DNA of 57,206 nt from Limnochordaceae bacterium (GTDB lineage: Bacteria > Bacillota > Limnochordia > Limnochordales > DUMU01): assembly GCA_014896305.1 (NCBI GenBank), contig JADBKQ010000020.1, positions 1 to 57,206 of the forward strand. The letters run 5' to 3'. The notes under the pieces were generated by a model. The model was not told where the DNA came from. It made no database searches and was given only the letters and a program-made list of their open reading frames with translations. Shown piece by piece: positions 8,338 through 15,670 of the stretch. Positions within the stretch are counted from its first letter, which is position 1. The number at the start of each line of letters is the position of its first letter. A program made the position numbers and the translations under genes.

Positions 8338-9246
8338 ATGCTGGCCAGCTGCCGGATCTGTCCCCGTCGTTGCCAGGTCGACCGGTTGGCCGGACAAGCG
8401 GGGGGGTGCCATGTCGCTGGCCGAGGTGTCTACGTCGCCAAGGCGCAGCTGCACCACTGGGAGGAACCATGCATCAGCGGGCGGCGCGGGTCCGGCACGG
8501 TCTTTTTCAGCTTCTGCAATCTGCGCTGTGTCTTCTGCCAAAACTATCGCATCAGCCAGCAAGGCGTTGGCCGCCTGTTAACCATCGATCAGCTAGTGCA
8601 GGTTTTTCTCCGCCTTCAACAAGTGGGGGCGCACAACATCAATCTGGTTTCGCCCACACACTTCCTGCCCCAGGTGGCTATCGCCTTGCAGCGCGCCCGC
8701 CGGGCTGGGTTGACCATCCCGGTGGTGTATAACACGAATGCGTACGAGGAGCCGGACGCTCTGCGCCGGCTCGAGGGCCTGGTGGACGTATACCTGCCGG
8801 ACCTCAAGTATGCGAGCGACGGGCCGCACAGTCCCGCCCGCCGATACTCCCGTGCCCCCGGGTACTTCACCGCAGCCACGGCCGCCATCCTCGAAATGTT
8901 CCGCCAGGTGGGTGCGCCCGTCTTTGATGCCGACGGGATGATTCGCCGGGGGCTGATCATCCGTCACCTGGTCCTGCCTGGCCAGTTGGACGAGACCAAG
9001 GCGGTACTCCGCTGGATTCGCGACCACCTGCCTACCTCTGTTTACGTCAGTCTCATGGCGCAGTACATACCGATGAACCAGGCTGCCCGCTTTCCTGAGA
9101 TCAATCGTGGCTTGCGGGCCGACGAGTACGAAGAAGCCCTCGACTACTTCGACTCCCTGGGCCTGGAGAACGGCTACCGCCAGGACCTGGGGGCAGCCAG
9201 CGAGAGTTTCGTACCCGCCTTTGACCTCAACCTGGCAGGACTGTAA
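8338..9246 (+). CDS. Radical SAM protein (pyruvate-formate-lyase-activating-like)
   Basis: This 302-residue protein carries the radical SAM cluster motif CNLRCVFC (Cys60, Cys64, Cys67) directly after FFSF. A second cysteine set near the N-terminus (Cys5, Cys8, Cys12, Cys24) may bind another Fe-S cluster or zinc. It resembles the PflA-like group in which the cluster is followed by QNYRISQ and later by LPDLKYA and MAQYIPM. The substrate is unknown. No glycyl-radical enzyme is adjacent. The ATG at 8338 has only GGGAG directly before it. No better start is seen, so the true start could be slightly earlier and overlap the end of the toastrack gene. Confidence 0.88.
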   Translation: MLASCRICPRRCQVDRLAGQAGGCHVAGRGVYVAKAQLHHWEEPCISGRRGSGTVFFSFCNLRCVFCQNYRISQQGVGRLLTIDQLVQVFLRLQQVGAHNINLVSPTHFLPQVAIALQRARRAGLTIPVVYNTNAYEEPDALRRLEGLVDVYLPDLKYASDGPHSPARRYSRAPGYFTAATAAILEMFRQVGAPVFDADGMIRRGLIIRHLVLPGQLDETKAVLRWIRDHLPTSVYVSLMAQYIPMNQAARFPEINRGLRADEYEEALDYFDSLGLENGYRQDLGAASESFVPAFDLNLAGL

Positions 9247-9372
9247 GTGCTGACCGCGCTGCCCCAGGGCAGCCCGCTGAGAGAGTCCTCCGGCTAAGGC
9301 GGCGGCACGACGCCAGGCCGGCATGCCTGCCGCTTCAGGCGGGAAGGATGGTTCCCGGGAGGTGATGCGTGC

Positions 9373-9573
9373 ATGGCACGCCGTCGACAGGTCATGTCGG
9401 AGCAGCTCAAGTACGAACTCGCCAAGGAACTGGGCTTTCTCGACAAGGTCAAGGACGGCGACTGGGGCAACATCACCACCCGGCAGGCGGGTTCACTGGT
9501 GCGGGCGGCCATCGCCAAAGCGGAAGGGTTTATGGCTGCCGAGCACGAGCGGCAAGAGGGGCTGCTGCGGTAG
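9373..9573 (+). CDS. Alpha/beta-type small acid-soluble spore protein (SspF-like)
   Basis: The product is 66 residues: MARRRQVMSEQLKYELAKEL, then GFLDKVKDGDWGNITTRQAG and LVRAAIAKAE. The spaced blocks 'rRr.vMSe.lKYElAkeLGf.d.v..g.WG.i...aG..vr.AI..AE' match SspF-like SASPs, which coat spore DNA and protect it from UV and heat. The GPR protease cleavage motif of major SASPs is not evident, as in SspF. GGGAGGTGAT is upstream of the ATG. This is the strongest evidence in the window that the organism forms endospores. It should be expressed in the forespore, though no sigma-G promoter was identified with confidence. Confidence 0.87.
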   Translation: MARRRQVMSEQLKYELAKELGFLDKVKDGDWGNITTRQAGSLVRAAIAKAEGFMAAEHERQEGLLR

Positions 9574-9643
9574 CCAGCTGCGGCCGCCGCTACGCTCCTG
9601 TTAGCTTACCGGTGAACAGCCGTCACACTGCGGGGACGGTCCG

Positions 9644-9792
9644 TTCCGCCCCCGCGTGCAATGATCCTTGGGAGTCGTCCCGTTCTCCAGACGCCCGAAA
9701 GTCGTTCTGCCCCCGTGTGCAATGATCCTTGGGGCAGCATCACACTCAAGGACACCGCGATCACGTCCTGCCCCCGTATGCAATGATCCTTG
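9644..9792. CRISPR. Short orphan CRISPR-like array, three 27-bp repeats
   Basis: Three near-identical 27-bp units start at 9644, 9705 and 9766, exactly 61 bases apart. The core GTGCAATGATCCTTG is almost invariant, and all differences lie in the first 13 bases (TTCYGCCCCCGYRT). The two intervening 34-bp sequences (9671-9704 and 9732-9765) are unrelated to each other. Period and spacer size fit a type I-E array. No cas gene lies in the window and the repeat is not an obvious palindrome, so this could be a decayed array or another interspersed repeat. Confidence 0.45.
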
Positions 9793-9818
9793 TGCGCGGT
9801 CAAGAATGGCTCTATATT
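9790..9818 (+). promoter_or_regulatory. Possible promoter of mntH
   Basis: TTGTGC (9790-9795), a 17-base spacer and TATATT (9813-9818) precede an AT-rich stretch with TAGTAATGGTAATGAAG, which could be a metalloregulator site just after the -10 box. The -35 box overlaps the end of the third CRISPR-like repeat. No yybP-ykoY manganese riboswitch was recognised. Confidence 0.38.
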
Positions 9819-9924
9819 AGTAATGGTAATGAAGTTTAACAAATTGTGATGAGGGTAAAGGTGGGGGCTGATCGTTCCGGATCAAAATAGCAGCCGCATA
9901 TAGTAGGCCGGGGTCCCCAGATCC

Positions 9925-11361
9925 ATGCGGCAACTGGGCCAGCCGGGAGGTCGCGCTGGCGCTGCGGGTAGACGGGGCTCGAGGACGAACGAACGGCGGA
10001 AAGCCAAGGTGACGGATGTGGGCGTGCATTTGGGGAAAGAGACCGAAGACTCGACCCCGGTCCTGACACCCCCCGGTCCTTCTCGACCGGCAGATGCCAG
10101 GACCGTGGCCGAGGCAGAGCAGGTTCTAACCGGGCAAAGCCGCAAGGGGAAGTTGGCTCGTTTGTTGCCCTTCTTGGGCCCGGCGTTTGTTGCTTCTGTG
10201 GCCTATGTGGACCCGGGCAACTTTGCCACCAACATCCAGGGCGGTGCCGAATTCGGTTATTTGCTGGTCTGGGTGGTCATCGCCAGCAACCTGATGGCGA
10301 TGCTCTTGCAGTCGCTATCGGCCAAACTGGGGATTGCCACCGGGAAGAACCTGGCCGAGCTGTGCCGGGATCACTTCCCGAAGCCGGTAGTGTGGGTTAT
10401 GTGGGCCTTGATGGAACTCGTGGCGATGGCCACCGATCTGGCCGAGTTCTTGGGGGCTGCGCTGGGGTTCAACCTGCTGTTTGGTGTGTCGCTCTTGACG
10501 GGAGCTGCCCTTACCGCCGTAGCCACAGTGATTATCCTGGCCCTTGAACGATACGGCTTTCGGCCGCTGGAGGCGGTGATCACAGCCCTCGTGGGTGTCA
10601 TTGCCGGCAGCTATGTGGTGGAGACCATCTTCGATCGTCCCGACTGGGGGCTGATCGCCTACCACCTCATCGTGCCGCGATTTGCCGGCACAGAGAGCAT
10701 TCTCCTGGCGGCCGGCATTCTTGGTGCCACGGTGATGCCCCACGTCATCTTCCTTCATTCCGGTTTGACGCAGGGCCGAATCGTTGCCCGGACCGAACAG
10801 CAGTTGCGACGCCTGTACCGATACGAACTGGTGGACGTCGTGGTGGCGATGGGAGTGGCCGGCCTGGTCAATGCGGCCATGCTGGTGATGGCGGCCTCCA
10901 CCTTTCACCGTCAAGGCTTGACATCGGTCGGAACCATTGAAGAAGCCTATCGTACCCTAACACCCTTGCTCGGTTCCGCCGCCAGCTGGGTCTTTGCCAT
11001 TTCGTTGCTGGCGTCTGGGCTTTCCTCATCTGCTGTCGGCACTATGTCGGGACAACTTATCATGCAGGGCTTTTTGCACCGGGAGATTCCTGCCTGGATA
11101 CGTCGTTTGGTTACCATGCTTCCCTCGTTTGTGGTGGTTTTGATGGGGCTCGATCCTACCCGCACGCTGGTCATCAGCCAGGTGGTTCTCAGTTTCGGGC
11201 TGCCCCTGGCCGTGGTACCCCTCATTCGGTTCACCATGCGGAAGGATATCATGGGGCCGTTAGCAAACTCCCGGCTGGTCAACGGCGTAGCCAGTGTGGT
11301 GGCGATGCTGATCATTGCCCTCAACGTTTTTCTGCTGATCCAGACCGTGCGGGGCGTCTAG
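9925..11361 (+). CDS. mntH: Nramp-family manganese/iron-proton symporter
   Basis: The product is 478 residues with about 11 membrane helices. The helix-1 metal site DPGNFATN is intact (YVDPGNFATNIQGGAEFGY) and helix 6 has MPHVIFLHSG, where the metal-binding Met-Pro-His is kept. This indicates Mn2+ or Fe2+ import driven by protons. The first 75 residues are polar and poorly conserved in character. A GTG at 10009 after GGCGGAAAG could be the true start instead of the ATG at 9925. The tandem UspA gene follows after 48 bases and is probably co-transcribed, linking manganese uptake to stress. Confidence 0.91.
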   Translation: MRQLGQPGGRAGAAGRRGSRTNERRKAKVTDVGVHLGKETEDSTPVLTPPGPSRPADARTVAEAEQVLTGQSRKGKLARLLPFLGPAFVASVAYVDPGNFATNIQGGAEFGYLLVWVVIASNLMAMLLQSLSAKLGIATGKNLAELCRDHFPKPVVWVMWALMELVAMATDLAEFLGAALGFNLLFGVSLLTGAALTAVATVIILALERYGFRPLEAVITALVGVIAGSYVVETIFDRPDWGLIAYHLIVPRFAGTESILLAAGILGATVMPHVIFLHSGLTQGRIVARTEQQLRRLYRYELVDVVVAMGVAGLVNAAMLVMAASTFHRQGLTSVGTIEEAYRTLTPLLGSAASWVFAISLLASGLSSSAVGTMSGQLIMQGFLHREIPAWIRRLVTMLPSFVVVLMGLDPTRTLVISQVVLSFGLPLAVVPLIRFTMRKDIMGPLANSRLVNGVASVVAMLIIALNVFLLIQTVRGV

Positions 11362-11408
11362 GACGGGTGGGGCGGGTGGCCCGGGAAGCTGCAGGCGGAG
11401 GCTGAGCC

Positions 11409-12359
11409 ATGTTTGAGCGGCTGTTGGTTCCATTGGACGGGTCGGTGCTAGCGGAGAGCGTGCTGCCGGTCGCCGTTACGCTGGCGGAACGGTTGCCTGC
11501 CCGTATCACGCTCCTGCATGTGGTGGAGTCGGATCCGCCCGAGAGCGTTCACGGGGCGAGACACCTCACTCGTGCCGATGAGGCGGAAGCATACCTGGCG
11601 GGGGTTGCTGAACGGCTGCGGCGAGAGGCGGGCGTCGAGGTTAGCCACCACGTTCACACAGTGGCCGAAGGACGGGTGGCGCAAAGCATCGTGGAGCACA
11701 GCCGGGAGCTTGGCCAGGACCTGGTTGTGATCGCTACCCACGGCCGTGGCGGAGTCCGCGGCTTTTTGTGGGGTAATGTGGCTCAGCAGGTGCTGGGCGA
11801 AGGGGAGAGGCCGGTGCTGGTGGTTCACGCACCGGCGGGGCAAGGCGAGGAGGACGATGCCGTCCAGGTGCTGCAACCTCAGCGCTGGCAGACGGTGGTC
11901 GTACCGTTGGATGGCGGGGAACGTCATGAGACTTCATTGCCTGTCGCTGCCGAGGTGGCCCGGCGTTTCGGCGCACGCTTGCACCTGGTGACGGTGATCC
12001 CGCAGCGGGCGGACTTGCGGGGAAGTGAGGGCACGCTGGGACGGTTTTTCCCGGCTGCGACCCAGGCTATGCTGGAGGCGGAGGAGCAGCAAGCCGCCGC
12101 CTATCTTGCCGTGCAGGCGCACCACTGGGCGGAGCTGGCCGGCATTGCTGTCACCACCGAAGTACGTTGGGGTGAACCCGCCGCCCAGCTGGTCGAGGCA
12201 CTCAAGCAGCAGAACGCGGACCTCGTCGTCATGGCCAGCCACGCCCACCGCGGTTGGGAGGCCTTCTGGGCTGGGCGGGTGACGCCGCGGGTGATGGCCC
12301 AATGGGGAAGGCCGGCGTTGTTGGTCCAGGCTGGCCCGATGCCCGACCGGCCGATCTGA
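11409..12359 (+). CDS. Tandem-domain universal stress protein (UspA)
   Basis: The 316-residue product contains two UspA domains, about 1-143 and 155-310. Domain 1 starts FERLLVPLDGSVLAE and ends with the nucleotide-binding pattern IATHGRGGVRGFLWGNVAQQVL. Domain 2 starts TVVVPLDGGERHE, but its corresponding motif MASHAHRGWEAFWAGRVTPRVM lacks the usual glycine spacing, so probably only domain 1 binds ATP. It is soluble and cytoplasmic. GGCGGAGG lies before the ATG. It follows mntH closely, suggesting one unit for metal supply and oxidative or starvation stress. Confidence 0.92.
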   Translation: MFERLLVPLDGSVLAESVLPVAVTLAERLPARITLLHVVESDPPESVHGARHLTRADEAEAYLAGVAERLRREAGVEVSHHVHTVAEGRVAQSIVEHSRELGQDLVVIATHGRGGVRGFLWGNVAQQVLGEGERPVLVVHAPAGQGEEDDAVQVLQPQRWQTVVVPLDGGERHETSLPVAAEVARRFGARLHLVTVIPQRADLRGSEGTLGRFFPAATQAMLEAEEQQAAAYLAVQAHHWAELAGIAVTTEVRWGEPAAQLVEALKQQNADLVVMASHAHRGWEAFWAGRVTPRVMAQWGRPALLVQAGPMPDRPI

Positions 12360-12412
12360 CCCGAGCAAGCTAGCCCAGCACCTAGTACACTCTCGCTCCG
12401 CTCTCCGCACCC

Positions 12413-12600
12413 AGCGTGGGGCACCGGTGCCCCACGCTCGCGTCGCAACCTGGCACACTCCTGCACCACTTTCCTCAGGTGACCTGGGGCGCCGGCGCCC
12501 CACTTTCTCGTGCTGAGGGTGCTTCGAGGATGTATATTGGGGCAGGCGCTGCCCACGGGATATCGCTGCCCGCCTGGGTGTGAGGGCTTCGAGGAGGTAT
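12413..12600. repeat. Cluster of GC-rich palindromes
   Basis: A perfect 26-bp palindrome centred between 12425 and 12426 (AGCGTGGGGCACC and its complement) is followed by a perfect 18-bp palindrome at 12485-12502 (TGGGGCGCC and complement). A third related unit is GGGCAGGCGCTGCCC near 12540-12554. All share a GGGGC...GCCCC core. Two further imperfect direct copies of a GAGGG(T)GCTTCGAGGA segment occur near 12515 and 12580. They fill the 343-base gap between the UspA and dehydrogenase genes and could act as terminators or as small mobile palindromic repeats. Confidence 0.6.
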
Positions 12601-12702
12601 TTCGAAGATATATATTGAAGCGGGCGGACGGATTCAGCCAAGAACGCCAGGAGGCGGGACGCAGGGCGCAGGACGCTGAAATGAAGGAGCGTGAATCAGG
12701 TT

Positions 12703-13773
12703 ATGCCGTCAGCAAGTGGGAGGGTACGGGTTGGGATCATCGGGGTCGGCGGGATTGCCAGAGGTGCACACATTCCTGGGTATAAGCAGCTTCACGACGT
12801 AGACCTGGTGGCTTTCTGTGACATCATCCCCGAACGGGCTCGCCAAGGTGTCGAGGAATTCGGTGCTCCCGGCGCCAAGGCGTATGAGGATTACCATGAC
12901 CTGCTGGCGCGGGACGATATCGACGCAGTGAGTGTGTGCACACCCAACGCCGCGCACGCGCAAATCACCATAGCCGCTCTGAACGCCGGGAAAGACGTGA
13001 TTTGCGAAAAGCCAATGGCGACCTCACCGGCCGACGCCTGGGCGATGGTGCGGGCGGCCCAGGCCAACCAACGGATCTTGACCGTCGGGTACCAGCATCG
13101 CTTCAGCGATGATGCTGCCCTGTTGAAAGAGATGGTGGACGACGGCACCGTCGGCGAGGTGTACTACGCCCGGGCGATCGCGTTGCGACGCCGTGGCGTG
13201 CCCACCTGGGGCGTCTTTCTCGATAAAGAGAAGCAAGGCGGCGGGCCGTTGATCGACATCGGCACGCACACAGTGGATCGGACGCTATGGTTGATGGGGG
13301 ACATCGGCAAACCGACGTGGGTCCTGGCGCAGACGTTCCGCAAGCTGGCGGACCATCCCGGGTACAACCTTTGGGGGCGGTGGGATCCAGCTAAGTTCCA
13401 GGTGGAAGATGCCGGCTTTGGGTTTGTCCGCTTCGAGAGCGGTGCGGTACTTTCGGTGGAGACCAGTTGGGCGCTGAACATCAAGGAAGACCTGTTCGGG
13501 ACAGTGCTGGCCGGCTCGAAGGCAGGGGCAGAGCTTTTCGACGGCCTGCGGGTATACTCCGAGGAACGAGGACGGCTGGTCGACAAATCGTTCAACCCGG
13601 GGCGGTCGGAGTCGCTCTACCATCGGGAGATCGCCCACTTCATCGACCGGGTGAAGAGCCGCAAAGCGCCTCTCGTCAAGCCGGAGGAGGCCGCTACGGT
13701 GGTCGAAGTATTGGACGCCATCTATCAATCCGCTGCTAGTGGACGGCCGGAAACCGTCAAGACGGTGCAATAA
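12703..13773 (+). CDS. Gfo/Idh/MocA-family NAD(P)-dependent sugar/inositol dehydrogenase
   Basis: The product is 356 residues. The N-terminal Rossmann fold begins VRVGIIGVGGIARGAHIPGY with the dinucleotide glycines. The family motif CEKPMATSPADAWAM carries the Glu-Lys-Pro whose lysine takes part in catalysis. Residues 120-340 form the alpha/beta substrate domain, with IDIGTHTVDRTLWLMG containing the catalytic-type Asp and His pair. Members oxidise a hydroxyl of sugars or inositols in the cytoplasm; the exact substrate cannot be told. The ATG at 12703 is preferred, since a GTG at 12691 lies directly on the AAGGAG ribosome site. It faces the DUF2071 gene with only 12 bases between the stops. 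Confidence 0.92.
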   Translation: MPSASGRVRVGIIGVGGIARGAHIPGYKQLHDVDLVAFCDIIPERARQGVEEFGAPGAKAYEDYHDLLARDDIDAVSVCTPNAAHAQITIAALNAGKDVICEKPMATSPADAWAMVRAAQANQRILTVGYQHRFSDDAALLKEMVDDGTVGEVYYARAIALRRRGVPTWGVFLDKEKQGGGPLIDIGTHTVDRTLWLMGDIGKPTWVLAQTFRKLADHPGYNLWGRWDPAKFQVEDAGFGFVRFESGAVLSVETSWALNIKEDLFGTVLAGSKAGAELFDGLRVYSEERGRLVDKSFNPGRSESLYHREIAHFIDRVKSRKAPLVKPEEAATVVEVLDAIYQSAASGRPETVKTVQ

Positions 13774-13785
13774 TGTACGCTACTC

Positions 13786-14688
13786 TCAGATACGTCGGGG
13801 CGGGAGCTGGATGACGAAGTAGAGTTCCGGGACGTAGAAGACAGAGACCGGTTGTCCGAGGCCAACCAGGTCAGTAGTGGTCACCTTTTCCCGGTCGCCT
13901 TGCGGATCCTGGTTGGCCTCTTGTGGTGGCTGCGGGCCGACGAGCTGGAGCTGCTCCAGTGCCTTTACCCGTGCGGTGACGTTCGTCCAAGTCCAGGGAA
14001 CGAAGGGCGGGTGGTAGACGCTGTAGGCATAGGTGTGGCCATTGCGGTCGAAGAAGCCCCACTGCGGGTGTCCTAAGGCATCGATGGTTTCCGCAAGCGA
14101 GGAGAAGCCCGGGACGGGGACAGGCGGCGACTGAGTAGGGACGCCGGCCAGCAGCAGTTCAGAAGAGATGGCGCGGCGCAGGGAACGGGCGGGCCGGCCC
14201 TCAAAAGCCAGGTACTGCTGGCTTGTGGCGGCTGTGCCAGTACCCGCTGCTCCAGCTAGGCCGGGCGAGGGCGGTGGTAGCGGGGGTAGTCGTGATGGGC
14301 CGCCCAGGGTTCTTGCAGAGGCCAACGAGATGGATAATCGTAGAGGAGCAGCGTCAAATGGCACTCCCAACCAGTTCCAGACAAGGTGGGCGGCGACCGG
14401 GCTGGAAACGTGGGAGCACAAGAAATACACTCCCCGGCGACCATCCTGCGATACGTAGGTGCGTAGATTGAACTGCACGTACGGCCCGAACCGGGGCAGC
14501 GGCCCCGGCAACGCCAAGAGGGCATCTTCCAGCAGGACGACCGAGACATACCCGGTCACGCGGCCGTTGGGCAGGCGGCGGGTCTCCAGCTGTAAACCAG
14601 CTGGCAGCAGCGCTTGCAGTCGCTCCGGGGCGACCAGGTAATGGGCGAGTGTGAGGTGCCGCAACCAGGTGGGCCGTACCCATGTCAT
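13786..14688 (-). CDS. DUF2071 (YqjF-like) protein
   Basis: The product is 300 residues from the ATG at 14688, chosen because GGGGGAAT is just upstream. An in-frame ATG at 14766 would add 26 residues of no family character. The start MTWVRPTWLRHLTLAHYLV, then LQALLPAGLQLETR, VQFNLRTYVSQDGRRGVYF and HPQWGFFDRNGHTYAYSVYH match DUF2071, an acetoacetate-decarboxylase-like fold of unknown role. A Pro/Ser-rich insert (about 140-175) is unusual. No catalytic lysine could be assigned, so no enzyme function is proposed. It is divergent from the next ORF. Confidence 0.75.
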   Translation of the reverse strand: MTWVRPTWLRHLTLAHYLVAPERLQALLPAGLQLETRRLPNGRVTGYVSVVLLEDALLALPGPLPRFGPYVQFNLRTYVSQDGRRGVYFLCSHVSSPVAAHLVWNWLGVPFDAAPLRLSISLASARTLGGPSRLPPLPPPSPGLAGAAGTGTAATSQQYLAFEGRPARSLRRAISSELLLAGVPTQSPPVPVPGFSSLAETIDALGHPQWGFFDRNGHTYAYSVYHPPFVPWTWTNVTARVKALEQLQLVGPQPPQEANQDPQGDREKVTTTDLVGLGQPVSVFYVPELYFVIQLPPRRI

Positions 14689-14884
14689 CGATATTCCCCC
14701 TGAGGTCCCGTGACCGATATCCCCTCTCCGCTTATGTTGGGTAAAGCCGGGCAAGTTCAGTCGCATGAAACGGCTCGGTTACCCGCAGGGTCGAACGCGG
14801 TGGCGATGGCGATGGCGATAGCGATGGCATTCCGGTAGCGGGAAGGGCGGGAACAGCGGAGTATGGCAGGGGAGGGAACGGATC

Positions 14885-15637
14885 ATGGGCGAAAGTGAAC
14901 CTCGGCATCAGGGTACACATCAGGGTACACAAGAGTGGTCCCCAGCGCGGCCGCCGGTGGAGGCAAGGGATTCATCGAACGGGAACGGTGGAACGGGATT
15001 GCCTGCCGATGTCTCAACGCCGGCAGGAGGGTCCGGACGGATTGAACTGGATACACTTCTCTGGCGGAGCTGGCAGAAGCTGGCCGTTCGCCTGGACAAA
15101 GGAGCCCAGCGCTTGGCCGAACGCGTAGAAAAGAGGGTTGAAGAACTGAGTAAGGTGTTGGCGACACCGACACCATCGCGACCCTCGCTGACGGTACCGC
15201 AGTCGTCGCCGTCCACCCTGCGGCGATGGCCGCCGCGGCCGCCGCAAGAACAGTCGACGCCGGTTTCGCAAGAGCGGACAGGGCGGCGACTACGCCGGTT
15301 GGGCTACAACCGCCGTTCACATTCACAAGAAGAAGGGGATCAAAGCGACCGTGAGCAGGCGGAAAGCAGCGGCCGAAGCAGGGGCTTTGGTTCGGGCCTG
15401 GGCCTCCAAACGCGCCGTAGCCGGTACCAAGACGCAGGGCCTATGCCCGGATCAGGGGCAGGCCCAGGACTCGGGTTGGGTCTGGGGTTTGGACATGGCT
15501 CTGGCCAACACCTCGGGTTGAGGAAGGCGTCGGACGAGCGGAGAGGCTTCGGTTGGCGTCTCCGCCGCCAGCGCCCGGGTCAACGACGGCGGAGATTTGC
15601 CCGGTCTTTTGGCCCGGGGTTCGGCAGGAAGTCGTAG
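14885..15637 (+). CDS. Hypothetical Arg/Gly-rich protein with a short coiled coil
   Basis: The product is 250 residues and not recognised. AGGGGAGGG sits eight bases before the ATG, which supports translation. Residues 50-95 (LDTLLWRSWQKLAVRLDKGA and on) form one amphipathic charged helix or coiled coil. The rest is low-complexity, first Pro/Ser, then Arg/Gly with a GLGLGLGFGHG-type run. The C-terminal half has the look of a wrong frame: the +1 frame over 15320-15510 gives HKKKGIKATVSRRKAAAEAG, which is equally plausible. A frameshift may therefore be present. It precedes the helical-repeat gene. Confidence 0.4.
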   Translation: MGESEPRHQGTHQGTQEWSPARPPVEARDSSNGNGGTGLPADVSTPAGGSGRIELDTLLWRSWQKLAVRLDKGAQRLAERVEKRVEELSKVLATPTPSRPSLTVPQSSPSTLRRWPPRPPQEQSTPVSQERTGRRLRRLGYNRRSHSQEEGDQSDREQAESSGRSRGFGSGLGLQTRRSRYQDAGPMPGSGAGPGLGLGLGFGHGSGQHLGLRKASDERRGFGWRLRRQRPGQRRRRFARSFGPGFGRKS

Positions 15638-15670
15638 GGGGATGACGTAGTGTAGGGCTGGGCGAACGGG

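Noticed and set aside
9819..9924. Manganese riboswitch (yybP-ykoY) upstream of mntH
   Set aside because: The conserved loop sequences of this riboswitch are not present in the leader.
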